Positions 43,082 to 52,879 of a DNA stretch of 64,000 bases are shown here, piece after piece. The notes below the pieces were generated by a model. That model was not told where the DNA came from, ran no database searches, and was given only the letters and a program-made list of their open reading frames with translations. The DNA comes from Pseudomonadota bacterium (GTDB taxonomy: Bacteria > Myxococcota_A > Polyangia > Polyangiales > Polyangiaceae), in contig JAEXCN010000327.1 of NCBI GenBank assembly GCA_023402175.1, positions 1 through 64,000 of the forward strand, read 5' to 3'. The translations under genes were made by a program, and so were the position numbers. Within the stretch, counting starts at the first letter, position 1, and each line of letters opens with the position of its first letter.

Positions 43082-44818
43082 ATGGCTCAGAAAGCGCTCA
43101 CCCCTGCGGAAATCAACGGTTTCACGGCGGAGGGTGACGTCCCCGGCGATCTCGCTGCCCTTCGCGCGGCGGCGAAGGAGTGGCGCGAAGGCGCCGTGAA
43201 GAAGAGCGTCGCGAAGATGCCCGAGCGCAAGGCTCGCTTCTCGACGTGGAGCGACCTCGAGGTCCCGGACGTGCTCACGCCGGCCGACGTGAAGCTCGAC
43301 TACATGCGGGACCTCGGCCTTCCCGGCGAATACCCGTTCACGCGCGGCGTGCAGCCGACGATGTACCGCAGCCGTCTGTGGACGATGCGCATGTTCGCCG
43401 GCTTCGGGACGCCCGAGCAGACGAACGAGCGCTTCAAGTATCTCCTCGCGCAGGGCCAGACCGGTCTCTCGACCGCTTTCGATTTCCCGACCCTGATGGG
43501 CTACGACTCCGACTCGCCGCGCTCGCTCGGCGAGGTCGGCATGTGCGGGGTCGCCGTCGACACGCTTCGCGACATGGAGGTCCTGTTCAAGGACATCCCG
43601 CTCGACGAGGTCACGACGTCGATGACGATCAACGGCCCGGCGATCGTCCTCCTCGCCTTCTACATCGCGCTCGCCGACGTCCGCGGGATCCCGCGCACGA
43701 AGATCGGCGGCACCGTGCAGAACGACTGCCTGAAGGAGTTCATCGCGCAGCACGCGTGGCTCGTTCCTCCGCGTCCGGCGATGCGCATCGTCACGGACAT
43801 GATCGAGTTCTGCTCGAAGGAAGTCCCGCGCTGGAACACCGTCTCGATCAGCGGCTATCACATCCGCGAAGCCGGAGCGACGGCGGCCCAGGAGCTCGCC
43901 TTCACGATCGCGGACGGCATCGGCTACGTCGAGTCGTGCCTCGAGCGCGGGCTCGACGTCGACGACTTCGCCCCTCGCCTCTCCTTCTTCTGGGACGTCC
44001 ACAACGACTTCTTCGAGGAGATTGCGAAGTTCCGCGCCGGCCGCAGGCTCTGGGCGCGATTGATGAAGGAGCGCTTCGGCGCGAAGAAGGCCGAGAGCAT
44101 GAAGCTCCGGACGCACGCGCAGACCGCGGGCGTCTCGCTCACGGCGCAGCAGCCGTACAACAACGTCGTCCGCGTCGCGCTCCAGGCGCTCGCAGGCGTG
44201 CTCGGCGGGACGCAGTCGCTCCACACGAACTCGCTCGACGAGACGTACGCGCTTCCGACGGAAGAAGCCGTGACGATCGCGCTCCGCACGCAGCAGATCA
44301 TCGCGGAGGAGAGCGGCGTGGCGAACACGATCGATCCTCTCGCCGGCAGCTACTTCGTCGAGGAGCTCACGAACCGCCTCGAGCAGGAAGCCGTCGCGTA
44401 CATCCGCCGGATCGACGAGATGGGCGGCATCGTCTCGGCGATCGAGAAGGGCTACCCCCAGCGCGAAATCGCCGCGAGCGCCTACCGCTTCCAGCGGCAG
44501 CTCGAGGCCGGCGAGCGCATCATGGTCGGCGTCAACAAGTACGACAGCGGCGACGACTCGGGCGCCGCGAACATCCCGCTCCTCAAGATCGACGAGGAGG
44601 TCCAGAAGCGCCAGGTCGCGAACCTCCACGCCGTGAAGGAGAAGCGCGACGGCGACCGCGTGAAGGCGGGCCTCGAGGGCGTCCGTCAGGCGGCGAAGAG
44701 CGGCTCGAACCTCATGCCGCCGATCATCGACGCGGCGAAGGCCTACTGCACGCAGCAGGAGATCTGCGACGTCCTTCGCGAGGTCTTCGGGACGTACACC
44801 GATCCCGCGGAGTTCTGA
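43082..44818 (+). CDS. Methylmalonyl-CoA mutase, catalytic subunit without B12 domain
   Basis: A 578-residue large-subunit-type mutase that interconverts methylmalonyl-CoA and succinyl-CoA. It spans the TIM-barrel (YPFTRGVQPTMYRSRLWTMR, QGQTGLSTAFDFPTLMGYDS) and ends soon after the linker (EVFGTYTDPAEF). The about 130-residue cobalamin-binding domain with DxHxxG is missing. Two-polypeptide mutases with a separate B12 subunit are known, so this is likely one half, with its partner elsewhere in the genome. The downstream 143-aa membrane protein is not that partner. No chaperone (MeaB) is nearby in the window. Confidence 0.93.
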   Translation: MAQKALTPAEINGFTAEGDVPGDLAALRAAAKEWREGAVKKSVAKMPERKARFSTWSDLEVPDVLTPADVKLDYMRDLGLPGEYPFTRGVQPTMYRSRLWTMRMFAGFGTPEQTNERFKYLLAQGQTGLSTAFDFPTLMGYDSDSPRSLGEVGMCGVAVDTLRDMEVLFKDIPLDEVTTSMTINGPAIVLLAFYIALADVRGIPRTKIGGTVQNDCLKEFIAQHAWLVPPRPAMRIVTDMIEFCSKEVPRWNTVSISGYHIREAGATAAQELAFTIADGIGYVESCLERGLDVDDFAPRLSFFWDVHNDFFEEIAKFRAGRRLWARLMKERFGAKKAESMKLRTHAQTAGVSLTAQQPYNNVVRVALQALAGVLGGTQSLHTNSLDETYALPTEEAVTIALRTQQIIAEESGVANTIDPLAGSYFVEELTNRLEQEAVAYIRRIDEMGGIVSAIEKGYPQREIAASAYRFQRQLEAGERIMVGVNKYDSGDDSGAANIPLLKIDEEVQKRQVANLHAVKEKRDGDRVKAGLEGVRQAAKSGSNLMPPIIDAAKAYCTQQEICDVLREVFGTYTDPAEF

Positions 44819-44823
44819 CCGCG

Positions 44824-45255
44824 ATGGCGGGGGGGCCCCCCGGCGGGGATCGCGGAACGCCGACGTACGGATATTACGAGCCGCCGCTTCACTCTCGCGG
44901 CAGGCCCGCCGTCATCACGTGGTTTCGCGTGTACGCCGTGACGTCGATCTTCCTGTATCTCGGGTTCCTGGGATTCCTCGCGCTCTGGCAGTTCCTCACG
45001 CCGGCCGTCCCGAACGAAGCAACATCGCCCACTCCGATAGAGGCCGTCGCCGTTCTCGCCTTCATCGTCTTCATCTGCGTCGCGTTCGCCGCGTTCTACG
45101 GGGTCGCCGCGATGGTGCCGTACAAGCCGTGGGGCTGGACGATGGGCCTCGTCGCGATCACCCTCGGGCTGATGAGCTGCATGGCCGTCGCGAGCGTGCC
45201 GCTCCTCATCTACTGGCTGAAGCCCGAGACACGAGCCGCGTTCGGCCGCCTCTGA
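44824..45255 (+). CDS. Small membrane protein
   Basis: A 143-residue protein beginning MAGGPPGGDRGTPTYGYYEP with a Gly/Pro/Tyr-rich cytosolic head, followed by three hydrophobic segments (about 33-58, 70-95, 102-128). It starts 5 nt after the mutase stop and is therefore probably co-transcribed. No family is recognised. Convergent with hemG, 21 bp away. Confidence 0.7.
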   Translation: MAGGPPGGDRGTPTYGYYEPPLHSRGRPAVITWFRVYAVTSIFLYLGFLGFLALWQFLTPAVPNEATSPTPIEAVAVLAFIVFICVAFAAFYGVAAMVPYKPWGWTMGLVAITLGLMSCMAVASVPLLIYWLKPETRAAFGRL

Positions 45256-45276
45256 AAGCCACGGCGCGCAAGCGCG

Positions 45277-46686
45277 CTACGCCGTCAACGGCGTGATCCG
45301 CGCCGCGATCTCTTCGCCCTGGCGGATCGAGTCGGGGATGCCCGTCCCGATGTAACCGTTGCCTCCGATGTGGAGGCCGGGATGGGTCCCCGCGCGCTCG
45401 AGGAGCCGCCGCACGCGCGGCAGATGACCGACGTACGGCTGCGGGCTCGACTTCGTGAAGCGGAACACCTTCGAGAACATCGGCGGGCGATCGATGTTCA
45501 AGAGATCGAGCACCTGCGTCCGCGCGATGCGGACGAGATCATCGTCGTCGCGCTCGCACATCTGCTCGTTGCCCGCGCCGCCGAGGAAGACGCGAAGGAG
45601 GACCTGACCCGCGGGCGCGCGGTGGTCCCACTTGCTCGAGACGAACGTGCACGAGAGGATCGGCCGGTTCTCTGCGCGGGGCACGAGGAAGCCGAAGGCA
45701 TCGAGCGGATGCCGGACGTCGAACTTCCGGTACGCGAGGAAGACCGTGGCCGCCGACGTGTACTGGATGTCGCCGCACATCGCGGAGAGCTCCAAGTCGA
45801 AGTCCTGAACGAGACGCGCCGCGACGTGCGCCGGCACGGCGAGGACGACGTCGTCGGCGAGGAGCGGCCCGTCGCTCGTGTCGACGACCCAACGCCCACG
45901 CGAATCGCCTTCCGGAAGACGATCGATCTTCCGCGCCGCACGTGACGTGAACACCTCGGCATCGCGGAGCTTGTGCGCGACGTTCAGCACGAGGTCGCCG
46001 ACGCCTCGCTTGAGCGAGAGGAAAGCCGTGCCCTCGCCCGCTACGGTGTCCGCACGCCGCTTCTCTTTGAGCGCACGCATCGCCGAGACGAGCGAGCCGT
46101 GCGTTCGTTCGGCCTCGACGAGCTGCGGAACGCAGGCGCGGACCGAGAGCGATGCGGGATCGCCCGCGAACATCCCGCCGAGGAGCGGACCGGCGATCCG
46201 CTCGGCGACCTCGTTCCCGAGCCTGCGCGCGATGAAGGAGCCGATGCTCTCGTCGTCGTCGTCCTTCCAGCGACGCGCCGGGACGAGCAGATCGAGACCG
46301 GCCCGCATCTTCGCGTCCCAGCCGAGCAGCTCGCTGTCGACGAGCGGCTTGATCTCCGTTGGGACGCCGAGGATGAGCCCCTCGGGCATGGGATAGAGCT
46401 TCCGCTGCCACGCGATGTAGACGCGCCGCGTGTCGGGACGCGTTCCGATCAGCTCGTCGCCGAGGCCGACCTCGCGTGCGAGCCGGGTCGCGTGAGGCTT
46501 CGACGCCACCCACGAGTCGGGCCCGGCATCGATGATGAAACCATTGTGTCGGACCGTGACGAGGTTCCCGCCGAGGCTCGCGCCGGCCTCGACGATCCGG
46601 ACCTCGCAGCGCTCCTGCCCCTTCTCGAGGGCGTGAGCGGCAGCGAGCCCGGTGATTCCGCCTCCGACGATGACGACTCGCTTCAT
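45277..46686 (-). CDS. hemG: Protoporphyrinogen oxidase (HemY/HemG, FAD type)
   Basis: A 469-residue FAD-dependent oxidase catalysing the penultimate heme step, protoporphyrinogen IX to protoporphyrin IX. It has the N-terminal VVIVGGGITGLAAAHALEKG, GGNLVTVRHNGFIIDAGPDS, and the C-terminal PGLHIGGNGYIGTGIPDSIR dinucleotide/FAD segment. It is the last gene of hemE-hemH-hemG, overlapping hemH by ATGA. Being oxygen-dependent, it fits an aerobic organism. Confidence 0.93.
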   Translation of the reverse strand: MKRVVIVGGGITGLAAAHALEKGQERCEVRIVEAGASLGGNLVTVRHNGFIIDAGPDSWVASKPHATRLAREVGLGDELIGTRPDTRRVYIAWQRKLYPMPEGLILGVPTEIKPLVDSELLGWDAKMRAGLDLLVPARRWKDDDDESIGSFIARRLGNEVAERIAGPLLGGMFAGDPASLSVRACVPQLVEAERTHGSLVSAMRALKEKRRADTVAGEGTAFLSLKRGVGDLVLNVAHKLRDAEVFTSRAARKIDRLPEGDSRGRWVVDTSDGPLLADDVVLAVPAHVAARLVQDFDLELSAMCGDIQYTSAATVFLAYRKFDVRHPLDAFGFLVPRAENRPILSCTFVSSKWDHRAPAGQVLLRVFLGGAGNEQMCERDDDDLVRIARTQVLDLLNIDRPPMFSKVFRFTKSSPQPYVGHLPRVRRLLERAGTHPGLHIGGNGYIGTGIPDSIRQGEEIAARITPLTA

Positions 46687-47677
46687 CCCCCTCTGGTCGA
46701 CCCCGGGCGCGTGGCAGGACGCGCTGCCGCGACGTCGCGGTGCTGCTCCGGTTGGGCGAGGACGCCGCGCACCACCGAAGCGAGCGCGTCGATCATGCCG
46801 TCTCCCGCGTTCAACGAAGTGCTTCGATAGAGCCCCATCCCCAACTCGCCTTCACACCAGGCTCTCGCCTCGATATCGAGGTCATAGAGGATCTCCACGT
46901 GATCGGCCAGAAACCCGATCGGCGCGATCACGACGTGCTCGATGCCGCGCTTCGCGAGGTCCTCGAGCGACGTCCTCAGATCTGGTCCGAGCCACTCGAT
47001 CCCGGTCCCAATCCCTTGGCTCTGGAACGCGATCACGTGCTCCACGAAGCGCCCGCCGCGCGCGCGTACCTCCGCCACCACATCCTCGGCGCTGCCGCGG
47101 AATTCCTCCTCGTACGGATCGCCCGCTTTCACGATCGCCAGCGGAAGGCTGTGCGCGGTGAGAACGAGCGCCGTACGACCGGCCCCGCCCGGCGGCACCT
47201 TCGCGAGCGCGTCCATGACGACGTCCGCGAACGCTCGCGTCAGCTCGGGACTCCGTCCCCAGTTCTTCGCGCAGAGGACCTCGAGCTTCGGATCGATCTC
47301 GCGCGCCGCGGCCGTCATCGCCGCGCCGTACACGCCCGCCGAATGCTGCGCGAGCGGCACGGTCACGATGCGCCGGATCCCCTCGGCCACGAGCTTCTCG
47401 ATGACCTCCTTCGGATACGGATGCCAGAGGCGCATCGCGACGCGCGTCGGCAGCTCGAGCTTGGCCTCGAGCTGCCGCGCGACCTCGTACGTGATGTCGA
47501 GCAGCGGAGACCGCCCGCCGATCGCCGCGTAACGGCGACGAACCTCCTCCACGAGCTCCGACGGCGGCTCGTGTCCCCGGCGGATGTTCGTCAGGAACTG
47601 CGGGAGATCATCGAGGGACTCGACGGTGCCGTGCGCGATGAGCACGACCGCCGTGTCCCGCGCTGCCGGCGCGGACG

Positions 47678-47681
<4 letters not shown>
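46683..47681 (-). CDS. hemH: Ferrochelatase
   Basis: A 332-residue ferrochelatase inserting Fe2+ into protoporphyrin IX. It begins VVLIAHGTVESLDDLPQFLT, with the active-site region LVLTAHSLPLAIVKAGDPYE (His) and IEHVVIAPIGFLADHVEILY (His and Glu), matching the family layout. It overlaps hemE upstream and hemG downstream by four bases each, so the three heme enzymes should be made in fixed ratio. The C-terminal 40 residues extend beyond the core and are Ala/Arg-rich. Confidence 0.94.
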
Positions 47682-48703
<1,022 letters not shown>

Positions 48704-48770
48704 GCCGGCGAGCCTATCATCACCCGGTCACGAGCGGCCCCCTCTCGTCATTCACTCGCGCTCGGAAAAC

Positions 48771-50072
48771 CTAGTCGGCGCGAGGCTTGCGGCGCAGCTT
48801 GACCAGATCGATCGCGCGCGGCGGCCGCTCGTCCGGAGCGTCGAACGGCTCCTCGACGAGGTCGAAGCGCGCATGGTCGAACGGCGTCCCCGGCGCCGGG
48901 CCACGGAGCACGAGCCGCTCCCGGACGCCGCGCGCCTTCATCACGCGCGCGCGGTAGTGACAGTACGGGTTGTTGCCCGGTCGCCCGAAGAACGCGTGCG
49001 CCGTGAACGTGCAACCGCCGAGGCACACCTCTCCGAAGTCGCACGACGCGCAGTAGCCCCAGAGCCCCGTCCGCGGATCGTCCGGCGTGCGGCCGCGCGT
49101 GAACGCGAGCTCGGGCGTCGTCTCCCAGATCTCGCGGAGCGAACGCCCCGCACCGGATGGCGAGTCGACGAGCGTGCCGCCGACGTAGCTCGCGGTCTGG
49201 AGCGAGGGACAGGCCTTCACGGCGCCGTCCGACTCGATGCCCATCACGTAGCGACCTGCCTGGCATCCGCGCCAGTGGTCGGCATCACCTTCGCGGAGCG
49301 AGCGGAGCATCGCCTCCTCCGGGCCGAAGTACCCGAGGTTGTTCCCGGGCATGAGGAGGATGCCGTCTCTACGGGCGCGCTCCTTCAGCGCGGCGATGCG
49401 TGGAACGACGGCGAGCAGATCCCACGGCTGGAGCACCATGTCCGGCCGATCCGCTGCACGTCCGAGCGGCGTCGTGAGCTGCACCTGCCACGCGCGGATG
49501 CCGAGCCCTTTCAGGTGCTCGTAGAGAGGCTCGAGGTCGGCCTCGTTCAAGCGGTTCACGTTCGTGTTCGCCGCGATCACGATCCCCGCATCCGCGAGAT
49601 GGCGGAGCGCGGCGGAAGCGGAAGCGAAGCTCCCGCGTGCGGCGCGCATCAAGTCGTGCGTCGCCTCGAGGCCGTCGATGCTCACGCTCGCGCGTGTGAG
49701 CCCGGCTTCGGCCATCGCCTTTGCGAGCGCCGCGTCGATGCCGCGGCCGCCGGTCGTCGTGACGGGCTCGATCCCCGCAGCCGAAAGCGCCGCGATGACG
49801 TCGAGGAAGCCGGGATGCAGATACGCCTCCCCGCCGATGAGGACGACCTCCTTCGCCCGCAGCTCGGCGAGCTCGTCGACGACACGTAGCGCATCGGCCG
49901 TCGACAGCTCGCTCGGTCGCGCCTCCCCCGCGCGCGAGCCGCAATGTGTACACGGCTGGTCGCACCGGAGCGTGAGCTCCCAGACGACGTACGCCGGATG
50001 GAAGTCGTGGGCGACCTCGTCCCCGCCCTCGGTCGGCACGACGGGAAGCTGGACGCGACGTGCATTCTTCAT
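48771..50072 (-). CDS. Radical SAM/SPASM domain protein upstream of heme operon
   Basis: A 433-residue radical SAM enzyme. Cys37-x3-Cys41-x2-Cys44 (LTLRCDQPCTHC) binds the [4Fe-4S] that cleaves SAM. The GGEAYLHPGFLDVI motif follows. The C-terminal SPASM region carries a Cys cluster (CASCDFGEVCLGGC, then CHYRARVMK) for auxiliary clusters. Members of this superfamily modify peptides or carry out heme-related steps (AhbD/NirJ), and the neighbourhood hints at heme metabolism, but the sequence alone does not settle it. The frame is open upstream, but ATG at 50072 is the most reasonable start. Confidence 0.85.
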   Translation of the reverse strand: MKNARRVQLPVVPTEGGDEVAHDFHPAYVVWELTLRCDQPCTHCGSRAGEARPSELSTADALRVVDELAELRAKEVVLIGGEAYLHPGFLDVIAALSAAGIEPVTTTGGRGIDAALAKAMAEAGLTRASVSIDGLEATHDLMRAARGSFASASAALRHLADAGIVIAANTNVNRLNEADLEPLYEHLKGLGIRAWQVQLTTPLGRAADRPDMVLQPWDLLAVVPRIAALKERARRDGILLMPGNNLGYFGPEEAMLRSLREGDADHWRGCQAGRYVMGIESDGAVKACPSLQTASYVGGTLVDSPSGAGRSLREIWETTPELAFTRGRTPDDPRTGLWGYCASCDFGEVCLGGCTFTAHAFFGRPGNNPYCHYRARVMKARGVRERLVLRGPAPGTPFDHARFDLVEEPFDAPDERPPRAIDLVKLRRKPRAD

Positions 50073-50281
50073 CTTACCCACCCAGGCACGAGAAGAGGAT
50101 ACGCTGGAGGCGCGCTCGTCGAGAGACCAGAGTGGAGAGCGCCGACGGCGGGAAGTCGGCGCCGAGCGAGGCATGATCGTGCTGTCGCGATCGGTGCGTC
50201 GTTTCCGAGGCCGAGTCGGGCAAAACCCGCCGTTCTTCGGCTCGAGCGCATCGGCATCCGACTTGCTGAAATGGGGTGAAG

Positions 50282-50668
50282 ATGGCGTCCGTATCCAAGC
50301 TTGGTACCTGCAGCTCGTGTGGTGGCTTCGTCCCCGTCCGCGCATCGTCGTGCGTTCATTGCAGCGCGCCGATGCGTCCCCTGTTCGAGCGACTCCGTCT
50401 CGGAGTGCTCGGCGGCACCGTCGGCGGCGGAGCGATCGCGTTCACGCTCATGGCCTGTTACGGCTCGCCTCCGTGCGACGACGGCACGGACGACTGCTTT
50501 GTCTTCAATGGCGACGCCGGCTCGACCGAGGGCGACGCTGCGCGCGACGCGAGGCGCCCCGACGTCGAGGTCCGCGACGGCTCCACGGGCGATGCCGCGG
50601 ATGCATCGGACGACGCCTCGCCCGACGACGGCGGACGTGACGCAGACGCAGACACCGACGCCGGCTGA
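50282..50668 (+). CDS. Zinc-ribbon protein with one TM segment and acidic tail
   Basis: A 128-residue protein with a short ribbon CSSCGGFVPVRASSCVHC (about 9-26), a hydrophobic segment around 39-60 (LGVLGGTVGGGAIAFTLMAC) and a C-terminal Asp/Gly/Ala-rich, strongly acidic tail of about 65 residues. The Cys after TLMA could be a late lipobox, but it is too far from the N-terminus for a classical lipoprotein. A tail-anchored style zinc ribbon is more likely. GGGGTGAAG precedes the ATG. It is divergent from the radical SAM gene. Function is unknown. Confidence 0.68.
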   Translation: MASVSKLGTCSSCGGFVPVRASSCVHCSAPMRPLFERLRLGVLGGTVGGGAIAFTLMACYGSPPCDDGTDDCFVFNGDAGSTEGDAARDARRPDVEVRDGSTGDAADASDDASPDDGGRDADADTDAG

Positions 50669-50682
50669 CTTCCTCGCTCGCG

Positions 50683-51024
50683 TCACGCGCGGCGGCGGAC
50701 GGCCCACTGCATGCCGGTGACGAACGCGGTGACGAGCCGACGCGTCGTTGCCGTCTCGTGTGGCGACGAGGGGGGCGCGACCCATTCGGCTTTCACGCGG
50801 ACGCTCTTCGCGCCGGCACCGTTCGTGATGGAGATCTTCTCGTCGTGACCGTCCTCACTCTTTGCGCTGCTCGTCCAGACGCGAGCCGCGGGGTTCCATC
50901 GTGGCTTCGCAATACCTGCCGCGCGGCAAGCGTAAGCGACCCAGGCGTGATTGACGGGGAACGGCAAGACGACCTCCACGAGCGACGAGACGGTCGTGGC
51001 AGTCGTTTCCTGATCGGGTTGCAT
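50683..51024 (-). CDS. Small hypothetical protein
   Basis: A 113-residue protein with a beta/alpha pattern (SSLVEVVLPFPVNHAWVAYA, WNPAARVWTSSAKSEDG, AKSVRVKAEWVAP). It has Trp-rich strands and a basic C-terminus, and no signal peptide. The larger frame upstream (to 51171) is likely not translated. It converges with the zinc-ribbon gene (14-bp gap). No family is recognised. Confidence 0.55.
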   Translation of the reverse strand: MQPDQETTATTVSSLVEVVLPFPVNHAWVAYACRAAGIAKPRWNPAARVWTSSAKSEDGHDEKISITNGAGAKSVRVKAEWVAPPSSPHETATTRRLVTAFVTGMQWAVRRRA

Positions 51025-51362
51025 CGGGTTCCATCCTCGAAGCCGTGGCAACCGCGGGCGAGGCGATCTCGCGGTGCAGGCCACGTGCCCGACGGCCTCC
51101 GGTCCTCTCGCGAGGTCCGAATTCCATCGCGATAAAACATTACCGTTTTCATGCCTCGTCTCGCACGGCATTTCCGTGTTCGAGGCGGCTCGGCCTCGCT
51201 CGAGCTCGCCTCTTCGAGGACGCTCGTCATCACTCGGTCTGAGTCGAACAGGCCGCTAGGAGCTTCGCCGCATTGGCGGCGGTCCTTGGAATCCAGTGTG
51301 ACGTGGCTACGGGTTTCCCCTTATGGAACACGTTCGCCGCGATCGTCGATCCTGATGCAAAC
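51025..51362. other. Intergenic region before the caspase cassette
   Basis: 338 nt between the small leftward gene and the first cassette gene. No gene is supported; in-frame TTG/ATG starts upstream of the lipoprotein give only implausible N-termini. There is a local AT-rich run (about 51131-51161, GATAAAACATTACCGTTTTC) that stands out against the high-G+C background and is a reasonable promoter location for either direction. Confidence 0.5.
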
Positions 51363-52808
51363 GTGCTTTTCCGAGCGTGGTCTGCCTCTGGTGTTGGGCT
51401 TCTCTGGCTTGCAAGCGGAGCGACGGGATGTGGAGGCGAAGCGGCGCCCGCCTCGCCGGGGCCCGTGGCCCCCAAGATTGCCGCGACGACGGCGCCCGAA
51501 ACGGGTCCGTCACGAACGACGCCGAGCTCCGGGTGGAATTGCCTCGGCGACCCTCCCGACATCGCGCCGGGCTGGCGCACCGAGATCGCGGCGGTGCCGA
51601 GCGCGAGCGGCAATCCGCTCGAACAGGCGATGCGCACCGCACAGGACAAGCTCCGCGCGAAGATCTGCGTGAACGCCGAGAAGGATCCCGCAGCCGGCGA
51701 CGCTTGCGCCTTCCTGGCATCGAAGATCGAGCCGTGGAAGACCGGTAACAACGAGCGCGAGATCTGTGCCTCGGCCGTGATCAAGGCGGCTTACATCGAC
51801 GAGTGGCGGACGCTCGCCACCGACCTTGACGGGTTCGACAAGCGCCTCGCTGCATCGGCGAAGGATCTCCTCGTGGCCGCCACGTCGGCGAAGGCCGCAA
51901 CGGCCAAGCCGACCTCGAAGTCCGCGCCGGCGTCCACGGGAACGACGCGGGCACCGCGGATCGCGGTCGTGGCGGTTTACGACGACAATTCCGAGCGCAA
52001 ACAGAACCAGCTACCGGGTGGACTGCGTGCCGACTGGCTGGCGGCTCGCTTTCGCGTCGCGTTCGCGCCGCTTGGTGGTCTCGCGCTTCCTCCGAAGGGT
52101 TGGGTCGACGGCGACAGCCCGCCCGAGGGCTACGACATGGTCGTCGTGGGGCACATGTTCAAACGAACGACCGTGTCCCTCCCCACGGTGGACGTGTCGT
52201 GGACTGGCACGACGGCAGACGGTCGGCAGATCGAGACGTCCAGCGGCACGTTCCCGGAGGCTGCCGCGCCCCCGCCGCCGGCATCCACCCCACCGGCCAT
52301 CCCCGCAACGCCAGGCCTTCATCTCACGATGGACAGCGATCACGCGGGCAGCATCTGCGCGGGCGAGACGACACAGCTTTGGCTGAAGAGCAGCGAGCAA
52401 CTCCACGTTCGCGTCTTCGACCTCTACGGCCGCGACGGCGCCATGCTCGTCTTCCCGCCCGCTCGCACGCACAGCGATGTCGTTCCTGCTGGACGAACCA
52501 TCCCGCTCGGCGATCCGAAGGGCTTCGAGGCCGTGCCGGCCCCCGGCTCCGAGCAAGAGCGTTACGTCGTGATCGCGGCGCCGACGCCGGCAGGCCTCGG
52601 TCGCTTCGCTTCGCTGAATGGATACTGCCGCCTGTCTCCCGACGAAGGAGCGAAGCTTCACCGGGGCGAATCGATCCCGCCGGGCGCGAAGGTCGCGGTC
52701 ACCGGCTATCGGCTTCTCACGGGGAGATCCTGTCCGAGAGCGCCGTCGGCGGAGCATCTGAAAGCGGCCAACGCCGCCATCGAACAGCTCCCGATCTGCC
52801 CGCGCTGA
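51363..52808 (+). CDS. Lipoprotein with DUF4384-like C-terminal domain (caspase cassette gene 1)
   Basis: A 481-residue protein from GTG. An earlier in-frame TTG at 51273 adds an implausible extension. A signal ends at SGATGC (Cys23), and a Thr/Pro/Ser/Ala-rich linker follows. The C-terminal about 170 residues (LHVRVFDLYGRDGAMLVFPP ... GRTIPLGDPKGFEAVPAPGS ... ERYVVIAAP) resemble the DUF4384 domain, which is often fused to or encoded beside caspase-like peptidases. It leads the cassette, 71 nt before the LPP20-like gene. The order suggests it is a membrane-tethered partner or inhibitor of the caspases. Confidence 0.78.
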   Translation: MLFRAWSASGVGLLWLASGATGCGGEAAPASPGPVAPKIAATTAPETGPSRTTPSSGWNCLGDPPDIAPGWRTEIAAVPSASGNPLEQAMRTAQDKLRAKICVNAEKDPAAGDACAFLASKIEPWKTGNNEREICASAVIKAAYIDEWRTLATDLDGFDKRLAASAKDLLVAATSAKAATAKPTSKSAPASTGTTRAPRIAVVAVYDDNSERKQNQLPGGLRADWLAARFRVAFAPLGGLALPPKGWVDGDSPPEGYDMVVVGHMFKRTTVSLPTVDVSWTGTTADGRQIETSSGTFPEAAAPPPPASTPPAIPATPGLHLTMDSDHAGSICAGETTQLWLKSSEQLHVRVFDLYGRDGAMLVFPPARTHSDVVPAGRTIPLGDPKGFEAVPAPGSEQERYVVIAAPTPAGLGRFASLNGYCRLSPDEGAKLHRGESIPPGAKVAVTGYRLLTGRSCPRAPSAEHLKAANAAIEQLPICPR

Positions 52809-52879
52809 TCGGGCGCGGCGGCCGTCGAGCACGAATTGAAGTTCGGTAGGAAGACTGCCGGAACGTGGAGGAGAGACGA

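Noticed and set aside
51273..51362. TTG start extension of the DUF4384-like lipoprotein
   Set aside because: The extension places the signal peptide in mid-protein; GTG at 51363 gives a proper lipoprotein signal.
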